NCBI GenBank assembly: GCA_035689185.1
Contig: DASSLY010000051.1
Coordinates: 16,974 to 80,973 of the forward strand
Length of the DNA: 64,000 nucleotides
Source: DASSLY01 sp035689185
GTDB lineage: Bacteria > Actinomycetota > Actinomycetes > Actinomycetales > Dermatophilaceae
Direction: 5' to 3'
Under the pieces are notes generated by a model. The model saw only the letters and a program-made list of their open reading frames with translations, was not told the origin of the DNA and did no database searches. Below are positions 33,361 through 41,749 of the stretch, one piece after another. How positions within the stretch are numbered: position 1 is the first letter of the stretch; each line of letters starts with the position of its first letter. The position numbers and the translations under genes are program-made.

Positions 33361-35159
33361 TGGCCACCGTCACCGAGCCGCATGTCGGCGGCAGCACCCT
33401 GCTCGTCGACCCCAACCGGGCTGGCCGGCGGCGATCACCGGGCCAGACGGTGATCAAGTGGGTCACCACCACCGACCACAAGGTCATCGGCAACCTGTAC
33501 TTCATCAGCTCGTTCGTGTTCTTCATGATCGGCGGCTTGCTGGCCCTGCTCATCCGCGCCGAGCTGTTGCAGCCCGGCCTACAGGTGGTGGACAACCCGG
33601 AGCAGTTCAACCAGCTGTTCACCATGCACGGCACGATCATGCTGCTGCTGTTCGCGACACCGCTTTTCGCCGGTTTCGCCAACGCGCTCATGCCGATCCA
33701 GATCGGCGCCCCCGACGTCGCCTTCCCTCGGCTGAACATGCTCGCCTACTGGATGTACGTCTTCGGCGGGTTGATCGCCTCGGCCGGCTTCCTCACCCCG
33801 CAGGGCGCCGCCGCGTTCGGCTGGTTCGCCTACAACCCGCTGAGCGACGCCACCTACAGCCCCGGGCTCGGCGGTGACCTGTGGGTCTTCGGCCTGGCCC
33901 TCGGCGGCTTCGGCACCATTCTCGGCGCGGTGAACTTCATCACCACGATCATCTGCCTGCGGGCGCCCGGGATGACGATGTTCCGGATGCCGATGTTCAC
34001 CTGGACCATCCTGATCACCTCGGTTCTGGTGCTGATGGCCTTCCCGGTGCTGGCTGCGGCCCTGCTGGCGCTGGGCGCTGACCGCAAGCTGGGAGCACAC
34101 GTCTTCGACCCGGCCAACAGCGGGGCGATGCTCTGGCAGCACCTGTTCTGGTTCTTCGGCCACCCCGAGGTCTACATCATCGCGTTGCCGTTCTTCGGGA
34201 TCATCTCCGAGATCCTGCCTGTCTTCTCCCGCAAGCCCATCTTCGGCTACAAGACGCTGGTGTTCGCGACCATCGCGATCGCCGGGCTGTCGGTGTCGGT
34301 GTGGGCCCACCACATGTACGCGACCGGACAGGTGCTGCTCCCCTTCTTCGCGATCATGACGATGCTGATCGCGGTGCCCACGGGGGTGAAGTTCTTCAAC
34401 TGGATCGGCACCATGTGGGGCGGGTCGCTGACCTTCGAGACACCGATGCTGTGGGCGATCGGCTTCCTGGTGACGTTCCTGTTCGGCGGTCTGACCGGGA
34501 TCATCCTGTCCAGTCCAGCATTGGACTTCCACCTGTCCGACTCCTACTTCGTGGTCGCGCACTTCCACTACGTCGTGTTCGGCACGGTCGTGTTCGCCAT
34601 GTTCGCCGGCTTCTACTTCTGGTGGCCGAAGTTCACCGGACGGATGTTGGACGAGCGGCTGGGCAAGATCCACTTCTGGCTGCTGTTCATCGGCTTCCAC
34701 ACCACGTTCCTGATCCAGCACTGGCTAGGTGTCGTCGGTATGCCGCGCCGGTACGCCGACTACCTGGTCGAGGACGGGTTCACCACGATGAACCAGGTGT
34801 CCAGCATCGGGGCCTTCCTGCTGGGCGCCTCCACGCTGGTATTCATCTACAACGTCTTCAAGACCTGGCGTACCGCCCCGCTCGTGCACGCCGACGACCC
34901 CTGGGGCTGGGGCGCTTCGCTGGAATGGGCGACCTCCTGTCCGCCGCCGCGGCACAACTTCAACTCCATCCCGCGGATCCGGTCCGAGCGGCCGGCGTTC
35001 GACCTGCACCACCCGGAGGTAGCCGCATACGACACCCCGGTCCCGGACAAGGGGGTCCTGGACAGCCTGTACGGCTCACCGGACCTGGACGCCGACGCCG
35101 ACCTCAGCGCCCAGCCCGGTTCGAGCCGGGGCGCGCACTCCCGGGGTGAGGACCGATGA
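33360..35159 (+). CDS. ctaD: Cytochrome c oxidase subunit I (aa3 type)
   Basis: 599 residues, about 12 membrane helices. Haem and copper ligands are intact: FTMHGTIMLLLF (low-spin haem His), WQHLFWFFGHPEVYIIALP (CuB His with the cross-linked Tyr), WAHHMYATG (two further CuB His) and AHFHYVVFG (haem a3 and low-spin haem His). Proton-channel residues of the A-family type are present near HPEVY. The cytoplasmic C-terminal tail of ~60 residues is acidic and variable. ATG overlaps the ctaC stop, and the next gene overlaps by 4 bp. Confidence 0.96.
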   Translation: MATVTEPHVGGSTLLVDPNRAGRRRSPGQTVIKWVTTTDHKVIGNLYFISSFVFFMIGGLLALLIRAELLQPGLQVVDNPEQFNQLFTMHGTIMLLLFATPLFAGFANALMPIQIGAPDVAFPRLNMLAYWMYVFGGLIASAGFLTPQGAAAFGWFAYNPLSDATYSPGLGGDLWVFGLALGGFGTILGAVNFITTIICLRAPGMTMFRMPMFTWTILITSVLVLMAFPVLAAALLALGADRKLGAHVFDPANSGAMLWQHLFWFFGHPEVYIIALPFFGIISEILPVFSRKPIFGYKTLVFATIAIAGLSVSVWAHHMYATGQVLLPFFAIMTMLIAVPTGVKFFNWIGTMWGGSLTFETPMLWAIGFLVTFLFGGLTGIILSSPALDFHLSDSYFVVAHFHYVVFGTVVFAMFAGFYFWWPKFTGRMLDERLGKIHFWLLFIGFHTTFLIQHWLGVVGMPRRYADYLVEDGFTTMNQVSSIGAFLLGASTLVFIYNVFKTWRTAPLVHADDPWGWGASLEWATSCPPPRHNFNSIPRIRSERPAFDLHHPEVAAYDTPVPDKGVLDSLYGSPDLDADADLSAQPGSSRGAHSRGEDR

Positions 35160-35557
35160 AGGTCGAGTCCTGGCTGTTCGGCGGCGGGGTATTCTTCTTC
35201 GCCCCGATGGGGCTCATCTACGGCTTCTTCACCCACTGGAAGGAGCCGGTCGGCCCGGCCGGGCTGTTCCTCACGGCGGGGCTGTCCGCCCTGGTCGGGT
35301 TCTACCTGTGGTGGACGGCACGCAAGCTGGACGACCGGCCGGAGGACGACCCACTGGCCCCAGTCTCGGCGGCCGAAGGGGAGTACGGCTTCTTCAGCCC
35401 GCACAGCTGGTGGCCGCTGCCGGTGGCCGCGTCCGCCGCGATCATGTTCCTCGGCTTGGCGGTCGGCTGGTGGCTGGTCATCATCGGCGGTGGCCTCGGC
35501 GCGCTGGCGCTGGTGGGCTGGGCCTTCGAGTACTTCCACGGTGAGCACGCCCTCTAG
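35156..35557 (+). CDS. ctaF: Actinobacterial cytochrome c oxidase subunit IV
   Basis: 133 residues with four predicted membrane helices: WLFGGGVFFFAPMGLIYGFF, AGLFLTAGLSALVGFYLWW, AAIMFLGLAVGWWLVIIGGG and ALVGWAFEYFHGEHAL. The WKEPVGPAGLF and YGFFSPHSWWPL segments are typical of the actinobacterial subunit IV (CtaF), a structural part of the bcc-aa3 supercomplex. ATG overlaps the ctaD stop by 4 bp. The stop is followed directly by a duplicated 24-bp sequence. Confidence 0.93.
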   Translation: MKVESWLFGGGVFFFAPMGLIYGFFTHWKEPVGPAGLFLTAGLSALVGFYLWWTARKLDDRPEDDPLAPVSAAEGEYGFFSPHSWWPLPVAASAAIMFLGLAVGWWLVIIGGGLGALALVGWAFEYFHGEHAL

Positions 35558-35605
35558 TCCGCTGGGGGAGTGAGCCAACGCTCCGCTGGGGGAGTGAGCC
35601 AACGC
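35558..35605. repeat. Two-copy 24-bp tandem repeat after ctaF
   Basis: TCCGCTGGGGGAGTGAGCCA followed by ACGC occurs at 35558-35581 and again, identical, at 35582-35605, immediately after the ctaF stop codon. Confidence 0.85.
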
Positions 35606-35646
35606 GGCTTTGGTCACAGTTTCGCAACGGCCGGTCGCTTCCGCGT

Positions 35647-35652
35647 TAGGCT
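35647..35652 (+). promoter_or_regulatory. -10 box for the L,D-transpeptidase gene
   Basis: TAGGCT, about 160 bp before the GTG at 35815. Weak evidence: motif match and position in an otherwise featureless gap. Confidence 0.3.
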
Positions 35653-35814
35653 CCACCCGAACGCCACGACGTGGGGGCATGCTGGCTGTGATCGCGCAGT
35701 TCGGCCAACCGGATGGGGCTCCCAGGCGTCTGGGGAGGAGACCAGCAGCACGCTGGCCCTGCTGTTCCACCCCCACTCGAACCGTCCCACCCACGCGAGA
35801 GTAGAGCCATCACC

Positions 35815-37053
35815 GTGTCTGCAGCTTCCTCCCGACGACGTGGCCCTCGCGTCGGGGTCGCGGCCGGCCTCGTCGCCGTCGCGCTGACCATCAGCGGATG
35901 TCAGGTCACCGAGCACGGGCTGGGCGGCGTCGGCGCCGCCGGAGGTACGGCAGCGGCCGCGCCCGCCGTCCCGAGCCCAACCGCGACCCCCGCCCAGGTG
36001 ACGCTGGTCCCGGCGAACCGGTCGACGAACGTCAAGCCGGACGCGGCGGTCACGGCGACCGCCTCGGTCGGCACCATCAAGAGCGCCACGCTCGTCGACG
36101 GCCAAGGGAGCAAGGTGCCCGGGACGGTCGGCGCCTCGGGCGAGTGGAAGGCCAGCACCAGGCTCCGCCCGGGCGCGGCATACACCATGACGGTAACGGC
36201 AACCAGCCCCGACGGCACCCCCGCGACCTTCGTCTCGAAGTTCAGCACGCTCAAGCCCAAGGTGACCGCGACCTACAGCCTCATCGCGGACGGGGCCACC
36301 GTCGGGGTGGGCATGCCGATCATCGTGCAGTTCGACTCGATCGTCACCACCACGGCGCAGCGTGCCGCGGTGGAGCGGTCGGTGAAGCTCACCTCGTCTC
36401 CCGCCCAGCCGGGCGCATGGGGCTGGCTGGACGGCCGCCAGCTGATGTACCGGCCCAAGACCTACTGGCGTCCCGGCACGAAGATCGCCCTGAACGCCAA
36501 CCTGGTCGGCCTGCAGACCGGCGACGGCAAGTGGGTCGGCAGCAGCGCCAAGGGCACCTGGAACGTCGGCTCGGCGATGATCAGCACGGTGGACATGCGG
36601 ACCCACCAGATGACCGTCACCCGCAACGGCAGGGTCCTGCACACGTTCCCGGTCAGCACCGGCCGGCCCGGGCCCACCACGGAGACCCGTTACGGCACCA
36701 AGGTGATCATCTCCCGGGAGAGCGCCATCACGATGGACTCCACCACCATCGGCATCCCGAAGGGCAAGCCCGGGTACTACAAGATCGACACCAAGTGGAA
36801 CATGCGGCTCACCTGGACCGGCGAGTTCGTGCACTCGGCCCCCTGGTCGACCGGTGCTCAGGGCGTCGCCAACGTGTCCCACGGTTGCACGAACATGGCA
36901 CCGTCGTCGGCCCAGTGGATGTACGAGAACTCCAAGGTCGGCGACGTGGTCAAGTTCACCGGATCCACCCGCCCGTTCCTGCCCACCGAGGGCTACGGGA
37001 TCTGGACCTACAGCTGGTCCGGCTGGAAGGCGCAGAGCGCGCTGGCCGCCTGA
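35815..37053 (+). CDS. L,D-transpeptidase lipoprotein with Ig-like domains
   Basis: 412 residues. Lipobox LTISGC at ~30 follows a basic signal start. Two Ig-like domains span ~60-270 (ATFVSKFSTLKPKVTATYSLIADGATVGVGMPIIVQF and others). A YkuD catalytic domain follows (~275-390) with HSAPWSTGAQGVANVSHGCTNM, giving the catalytic His and Cys, then a C-terminal Trp-rich tail (GYGIWTYSWSGW). It makes 3-3 cross-links in peptidoglycan outside the membrane. GTG start after GAGAGTAGAG. This gene type is commonly found between oxidase and bcc genes in actinomycetes. Its 3' end overlaps the convergent gene by 46 bp. Confidence 0.92.
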   Translation: MSAASSRRRGPRVGVAAGLVAVALTISGCQVTEHGLGGVGAAGGTAAAAPAVPSPTATPAQVTLVPANRSTNVKPDAAVTATASVGTIKSATLVDGQGSKVPGTVGASGEWKASTRLRPGAAYTMTVTATSPDGTPATFVSKFSTLKPKVTATYSLIADGATVGVGMPIIVQFDSIVTTTAQRAAVERSVKLTSSPAQPGAWGWLDGRQLMYRPKTYWRPGTKIALNANLVGLQTGDGKWVGSSAKGTWNVGSAMISTVDMRTHQMTVTRNGRVLHTFPVSTGRPGPTTETRYGTKVIISRESAITMDSTTIGIPKGKPGYYKIDTKWNMRLTWTGEFVHSAPWSTGAQGVANVSHGCTNMAPSSAQWMYENSKVGDVVKFTGSTRPFLPTEGYGIWTYSWSGWKAQSALAA

Positions 37054-37655
37054 GCCGGCCCGTCGGGCGACAGCGCGGCGACCAGTCCGGCCGCCCAGCC
37101 TGGGGCGCGCCCTCCGGGTGGTGGCCGCAGCGCGTCGACGTCGTGCCTGCTGCTGGCGAGCAGCCAGGACACCAGCGAGTTGGAGTTCCACATGTCCCCG
37201 GTGCGGAGCTGGTCCCGTCCCCAGATCAGGGTGGGGAACCGCGGCGCCAGCGCCAACAGGGCAGCGGTGCGGTCGTCATCGGTATCGACTCGCACCGGGC
37301 TGTTGACGGCGGCGTGCAGGTCCGGGATGCAGCCGTCGCGCCAGCACCTGACCTCGTAACGGAAGTAGCGCGAGCGTCCCAGCCATCCTGCGCCGACCGG
37401 GCCCGAGCACGCCACTCCGCGGTCGTTTTCGGCCCGGCGCCATGCCGGGGCCATCTCGATGGTGTAGGACGCCGAACCGTGGTCGACCTGCAATGCCGCG
37501 TGGTAGAGGTCTGCCACCCGGCGATGCCCTCGGCGAGCGGCGACCCACTCGTACACCCGGCCGTTCCACCTCACCAGGTGGGAGGGGTCGTCGGCACCCA
37601 GCGGCAGCCAGTACAGGCGGATGCCCGCGTCCGCGTCGTGCTGGTCCACGGACAT
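37008..37655 (-). CDS. Hypothetical protein, convergent with the L,D-transpeptidase gene
   Basis: 215 residues, soluble, no signal or membrane segment. Recognisable runs: GIRLYWLPLGADDPSHLVRWNGRVYEWVAARR, LYHAALQVDHGSASYTIEMAP, RYFRYEVRCWRDGCIPD, and LIWGRDQLRTGDMWNSNSLVSWLL. The aromatic, beta-rich sequence with H and C residues (LYHAALQV, DMWNSNSLVSW) faintly recalls NlpC-like amidase or lecithin-retinol-acyltransferase-type folds; I do not claim it. ATG at 37655 has GAGGAG only 3 nt away; GTG at 37649 would have better spacing. Its end overlaps the transpeptidase 3' end by 46 bp. Confidence 0.65.
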   Translation of the reverse strand: MSVDQHDADAGIRLYWLPLGADDPSHLVRWNGRVYEWVAARRGHRRVADLYHAALQVDHGSASYTIEMAPAWRRAENDRGVACSGPVGAGWLGRSRYFRYEVRCWRDGCIPDLHAAVNSPVRVDTDDDRTAALLALAPRFPTLIWGRDQLRTGDMWNSNSLVSWLLASSRHDVDALRPPPGGRAPGWAAGLVAALSPDGPAQAASALCAFQPDQL

Positions 37656-37818
37656 CACCTCCTCTGGCTCACCCCAGCACGACCACTGTCCTGGGCCCAG
37701 GGACCTTTGACCCTGCTGCCTCGGCCACACGTCGAGCAGGCTGAAGTGACGCAAGCCGGCTGGTTTGGCTTGGCTGTGAGGTGCCGGGACGGGAGGCATC
37801 GGAATTTGTCAAGGTGGT
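37656..37818. other. Gap before the IS3 element
   Basis: 163 bp between the hypothetical gene and the left end of the IS3-family element. It contains AGGAGGT for the minus-strand gene. No other signal seen. Confidence 0.3.
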
Positions 37819-37833
37819 TGAGGCCAGTGGTTG

Positions 37834-38835
37834 TTAGGCGACCGCCTCGTCGGGCGGTTCGGCTGGTCGGTTGATCCAGGTGTCTGCCGGTAGCGCCAGG
37901 ATCTTGGGGTCGGTGTTGGTGGTGAACCGTTCGGGGTGGGCGGCTCGGGCCTGGGCCAGCGCTGCGGAGCGCTGGACGGTGACGGTGCGGGCGTGGCCGT
38001 AGTGGACGTCGGCGGGGGTGTGTAGCCCGATGCCGGTGTGGTGATGCTCGTGGTTGTAGGCGTGCACGAACCGGTCCATGAAGGCGCGGGCGTCGGGCAG
38101 GGAGCCGAACCGGTCGGGGAAGGTGGGCAGGTACTTCATCGTCTTGAACAGCGACTCGGAGTACGGGTTGTCGTTGCTGACGTGGGGTCGGGAGTGTGAC
38201 CGGGTGACGCCGAGGTCGGCTAGCAGGGTGGCCACGGTCTTGGAGGTCATCGAGGTGCCACGGTCGGCGTGGACGACGGCGGGGACGCCGTGGACGCCGA
38301 AGATCTGCTTCATCAGCTCCTCGGCCAACACCGCGGACTCATGGGCGTGGACGTGCGCGCCGACGACGTAGCGGGAGTAGATGTCGATCATCACGTACGC
38401 GTCGTAGTAGCAGCCCTTGGCCGATCCGGGCAGCTTGGTGATGTCCCAGGTGTAGACCTGTCCGGGACCGGTGGCGACCAGCTCGGGTACCGCCCGGGCC
38501 GGGTGGCGGGCCAGCCGCCGTCGTTCCTTCACCTGCTGGTGCCCGGCCAGGATCCGGTACATCGTCGAGACCGAGCACAGGTACAGGCCGCGTTCCAGGA
38601 GCGTGGCGTACACCTGCAGCGGTGGCTGGTCAACGAACTCGTCGCTGTTGAGCACGGCCAGCACCTTGGCCCGCTCGGCCGGGCTGAGCCGGTTCGCCGG
38701 CGCCGCCGCCTGCGCTGGGACGGGCGCGGTCGGTGGCTTCCTGGCGCGGGCCGCGGTCGCTCGTGATACCCCGGTCAACAAGGCCGCGGTTCGGGTGGCC
38801 ACCCCGGCCGTGGTCAGGTCGCGGTAGGCGCCCAT
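37834..38835 (-). CDS. IS3-family transposase OrfB
   Basis: 333 residues. An N-terminal helical HTH region (YRDLTTAGVATRTAALLTGVSRATAARARK) is followed by the rve integrase core with an intact DDE triad: YTWDITKLPG (first Asp), VVHADRGTSM (second Asp) and NDNPYSESLFKTMKY (Glu). ATG at 38835 overlaps the orfA stop in the form TGATG and has AGGAGA upstream. In IS3 elements OrfB is usually made as an OrfAB fusion by frameshift. This half is intact, but orfA is split by the nested transposon, so the element is probably not self-mobile. Confidence 0.88.
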   Translation of the reverse strand: MGAYRDLTTAGVATRTAALLTGVSRATAARARKPPTAPVPAQAAAPANRLSPAERAKVLAVLNSDEFVDQPPLQVYATLLERGLYLCSVSTMYRILAGHQQVKERRRLARHPARAVPELVATGPGQVYTWDITKLPGSAKGCYYDAYVMIDIYSRYVVGAHVHAHESAVLAEELMKQIFGVHGVPAVVHADRGTSMTSKTVATLLADLGVTRSHSRPHVSNDNPYSESLFKTMKYLPTFPDRFGSLPDARAFMDRFVHAYNHEHHHTGIGLHTPADVHYGHARTVTVQRSAALAQARAAHPERFTTNTDPKILALPADTWINRPAEPPDEAVA

Positions 38836-38900
38836 CAGCGTCTCCTGCGCGGCGCCTCGGTGTCCGCGCCCTCGGAGACCTGCTCCAAGAGCGGCTTGAT
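38835..38900 (-). pseudogene. 3' fragment of IS3 orfA
   Basis: Twenty-two codons ending IKPLLEQVSEGADTEAPRRRR and a TGA that overlaps the orfB ATG. It joins in frame to the 5' part at 45327-45716 once the inserted transposon is removed (AHAY then IKPLL), giving a 151-residue OrfA. Confidence 0.8.
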
Positions 38901-38909
38901 ATGTAGGTG

Positions 38910-39299
38910 ATGGGCGCGTCGGTTCCGGGCCTGCGGTGGGGGCGGGTGGACCCTGTCCTTGAGGCATCCGTCGAGGAGGTTCGGACGTCTGGGATCGGGT
39001 CGTTCGTGCCGTGCCTGGTGCGCTCGGCGGGAAGCGTGCCGAGCTTGGGCGACGCGCTGGTCGACGAGTACCTGCGGTTCACCGCGGCCCGGGTCCGGCC
39101 GAACACGCTCACGGCGCAGGGGTTCGACCTGAAGGTCTTCTTCACCGTGGTGGCCAAGCCGCCGCAGCAGGTGACCGTGACGGACGTGCTGTCCTTCATT
39201 GAGGCCCAACGCGCGCCGCGTCGTGGCGGAAATGTGATTCGCCTCGAGGACGGCGAGGCAGGCCTGGCGTCGTCGACGATCAAACGGCGGCTGGCCACG
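38910..39299 (+). pseudogene. 5' fragment of TnpA-like tyrosine recombinase
   Basis: 130 codons of the N-terminal SAM-like, core-binding domain: SLGDALVDEYLRFTAARVRPNTLTAQGFDLKVFFTVVAKPP and VTDVLSFIEAQRAPRRGG, ending at SSTIKRRLAT, where the inner element begins. The ATG lies inside the terminal inverted repeat (GTGATGGG). Joining to 42716-43444 after removing the insert and one target copy gives an uninterrupted 372-residue recombinase (RRLAT then VSSLFEYL). Confidence 0.85.
39295..39299 (+). repeat. Target-site duplication, left copy
   Basis: CCACG directly before the left terminus of the innermost element, matched by CCACG at 42711-42715. Confidence 0.85.
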
Positions 39300-39335
39300 T
39301 GTTGACCGCCAGCCTGCCTGAGGATGAGCGCGTCA
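39300..39335 (+). repeat. Left terminal inverted repeat of the innermost element
   Basis: Starts TGTTGACCGCCAGCC and ends GCGTCA. It pairs with 42675-42710 at 28 of 36 positions, the outermost 10 nt (9 of 10) and the last 6 nt (6 of 6) best. Confidence 0.85.
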
Positions 39336-39476
39336 TCTTGGGCTGATCCGGCTCCTGGATCGTGGCCGTCGCCGGTGGTGGGCTTGCCGTCGTTGGTGTG
39401 CGACGTCAGGGTGAGGACGTCGTGAGGTAGGCGACGGCCCTCCCGCATGTCTTGGCCGACACGGAAGGGCCGTCTT

Positions 39477-39494
39477 GGTGCATTGGAGTGCACC
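39477..39494. promoter_or_regulatory. Palindromic possible operator before the HTH gene
   Basis: GGTGCA-N6-TGCACC, a perfect 6-bp dyad immediately before the ATG at 39499. Just upstream, ACGGCCCT (about 39434) and AGGGCCGT (about 39466) form a second dyad. It could be the binding site for the element's own HTH protein (inference). Confidence 0.4.
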
Positions 39495-39498
39495 CGTG

Positions 39499-40122
39499 AT
39501 GACGGTAGGGCTGGACATCGCTGCGGTCGAGAACGACCTGTGCACGGGACTTCTGCGCTGTCCGGCCAGCGGCTGCCGGGCCGTGCTCGGGCCGTGGGGT
39601 TGGGCGCGGGAACGCCTGGTTCGCGGGGCCGGGCGGTTGCGGCCGCGTCGGGGCAGGTGCCGGGGCTGTCGGCGCACTCAGGTGCTGCTGCCGGCGAGCG
39701 TGCTGCTACGGCGGGCTGACGCGGTCACCGTGATCGGCCCGGCACTGCTGGCTAAGGCCGGGGGCAGTGGGCACCGCCCGATCGCAGTGTTGCTCAACGT
39801 GCCGGCCTCGACGGTCCGAGGCTGGCTGCGCCGGATCGTTGAGGTCACCGAGCAGGTGCTGGCGGTGCTGGCGGTGGTCGCCGCAGAGCTCGGCACCGAG
39901 TTCACGCCGCCAGCGGCGGCTGCCGGGCCGGTCGCTGCGGTGGTGGAACTGCTCGGGGCGTTGGTCGCCTCGGTGGGTCGCCGGCTCGGTGGGTCGTGCT
40001 CGCCGTGGCGGTTGGCTGCGGTCCTGACCGGTGGCCGGCTGCTGTCACCGAGTGGTCCTGATCTCGGATCGGGATGGGCTGCGGGCCGCAACACCAACTC
40101 GCTCTGGGCGGCTGCTCCGTAA
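39499..40122 (+). CDS. Cys-rich helix-turn-helix protein of the innermost element (DUF6431-like)
   Basis: 207 residues. The N-terminal ~60 residues have four cysteines in two pairs, LLRCPASGCRAVLGPWGW and GRCRGCRRTQVLLPA, likely a zinc ribbon. Next comes HRPIAVLLNVPASTVRGWLRRI, a clear helix-turn-helix, then a hydrophobic helical region and a Ser/Gly-rich C-terminus. The arrangement recalls DUF6431 proteins that accompany actinobacterial transposases; I use that name cautiously. A role in regulation, end-binding or target choice is inference. Codon use does not stand out from the element's other genes. First gene of the element, transcribed toward the transposase. Confidence 0.7.
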   Translation: MTVGLDIAAVENDLCTGLLRCPASGCRAVLGPWGWARERLVRGAGRLRPRRGRCRGCRRTQVLLPASVLLRRADAVTVIGPALLAKAGGSGHRPIAVLLNVPASTVRGWLRRIVEVTEQVLAVLAVVAAELGTEFTPPAAAAGPVAAVVELLGALVASVGRRLGGSCSPWRLAAVLTGGRLLSPSGPDLGSGWAAGRNTNSLWAAAP

Positions 40123-40183
40123 CCCGATGGGCTGTCTCGATCGGGTTCCGCCAGTGCGGCCCAGGAGACGAAAGGCAGTCAGC

Positions 40184-41677
40184 GTGAGCAAGGAGCAGGA
40201 CCAGGACAACGCCCGTAGGGCCCGGGCCAGGGAGGTGGGCCTGTTCCGCTACGGCCTCATCTCCGAGGCCTTGAATGAGGAGCTGAGCACCAAGCAGCGC
40301 GGCCGGCTGGTCCGGACGATCGCTGCCAAGACGCACCCAGGGCCCTTCGGGACCCCGGTGCGGATCTCGCGCGCCACGTTGGACCGCTGGATCCGGGACT
40401 ACCGCACGGGCGGGTTCGCTGCCCTGGTGCCGGCCCCCCGTCGGGTGTTGCCGTGCACCCCAGCGTCGGTGTTGGAGTTGGCGGTGGCGCTGAAGACCGA
40501 GGCGCCCGACCGGACCGCTACGCAGGTCGCGGTCGTCCTGGCGGCGCACGGCGGATTCAGCCCCTCGGCGCGCACGCTGCAGCGGCACTTCGCCGCCGCG
40601 GGCCTGACCCGGGCCCGCCCGGATGGCGCGCCGCTGGCGGTGTTCGGCCGGTTCGAGGCCGAACGCCGCAACGCCCGGTGGGTCGGCGATGCCCTGCACG
40701 GCCCGCACGTCACCGGTCGTAAAGCCATCCTGATCGCCTTCCTGGACGACCATTCCCGCGCTGTCGTAGCGGCCCGCTGGGGTTATGCCGAGAACGCCGT
40801 CGCGCTGCGGGAGACCCTCAAGGTCGCCCTCGCCGCGCGCGGCCGACCGGCTCAGTGCTACGTCGACAACGGAGCGATGTTCATCGACAGTGGGCTGCGC
40901 CGGGCCTGCGCGGTGCTGGGGATCAGGCTCACTCACAGCCAACCGGGAAGGCCAGCAGGCAGAGGCAAGATCGAGCGGTTTTTCAAGACCGTCCGGGATC
41001 AGTTCCTGGTCGAGATCAGCGACGATCGGGACGACCCACGCAGCGCCGGGACCATCGTGGGGGGCCTGGCGGAGCTCAACAGCCTGTTCACCGCCTGGGT
41101 CGAGCAGGTCTACCACCAGCGCGTCCACACCGAAACCGGGATGCCGCCGCTGGCCCGGTTCCTGGCCGAGGGTCCGCCCGTGCCGACCCCCGCGGAACTG
41201 CTGTCCGAGGCCTTCCGCTGGGGCGAGTGGCGGACAGTGACCAAGACCGCGACGGTCAGCCTTCAAGGCAACCATTACGAGGTCGACCCGGCGCTGGCTG
41301 GCAGCAAGGTCGAGCTGGTCTTCGACCCGTTCGATCTCGCGGATATCGACGTCCGCCATCACGGCCGGCCGGTCGGCAAGGCCGTGCCGTTCCGGATCGG
41401 GCGGCACGTCCACCCCAAGGCACACGCGGACGCGCCACCACCGGTGGCGCCGACCGGGATCGACTACCTGCGGCTCATCCAGGCGCGGCACACCCAGGCT
41501 CTTGGCCAGCGACTGCAGTACGCGCGCCTGTCCGATCCCGCCCGGTCCGCCGGGCCGCCGACCCAGGCCCGCCCGCCCGCCGATGCCGCTGGGCTGGCCT
41601 ACGACACCGACCTGCTCGCCCTGGCCGGCGGCACTGCGCAGGGCCTCGGACCCAGACGTGGAGGCCGAGCTCGCTGA
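40184..41677 (+). CDS. DDE-type transposase of the innermost element
   Basis: 497 residues. Helical DNA-binding N-terminus (LFRYGLISEALNEELSTKQRGRLVRTI, and RATLDRWIRDYRTGGFAALVP), then an rve/Mu-type catalytic core with D-D-E: RWVGDALHGP, QCYVDNGAMFID and GRGKIERFFKTVRDQF. A C-terminal Mu-like beta-barrel follows (VSLQGNHYEVDPALAGSKVELVFDPFDLADIDV), then a flexible Pro-rich tail of ~100 residues that probably contacts the ATPase. GTG at 40184 follows AGGAGACGAAAGG. All catalytic residues are present, so it may be active. Architecture is that of TniA-like enzymes more than of IS481. Confidence 0.88.
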   Translation: MSKEQDQDNARRARAREVGLFRYGLISEALNEELSTKQRGRLVRTIAAKTHPGPFGTPVRISRATLDRWIRDYRTGGFAALVPAPRRVLPCTPASVLELAVALKTEAPDRTATQVAVVLAAHGGFSPSARTLQRHFAAAGLTRARPDGAPLAVFGRFEAERRNARWVGDALHGPHVTGRKAILIAFLDDHSRAVVAARWGYAENAVALRETLKVALAARGRPAQCYVDNGAMFIDSGLRRACAVLGIRLTHSQPGRPAGRGKIERFFKTVRDQFLVEISDDRDDPRSAGTIVGGLAELNSLFTAWVEQVYHQRVHTETGMPPLARFLAEGPPVPTPAELLSEAFRWGEWRTVTKTATVSLQGNHYEVDPALAGSKVELVFDPFDLADIDVRHHGRPVGKAVPFRIGRHVHPKAHADAPPPVAPTGIDYLRLIQARHTQALGQRLQYARLSDPARSAGPPTQARPPADAAGLAYDTDLLALAGGTAQGLGPRRGGRAR

Positions 41678-41749
41678 CTTCGCCCTGCCCAACACTCAGC
41701 GAGCCACCGCAGCCGACGCAGTTGACTCCGGCGACCTCGAGCAGACCCG

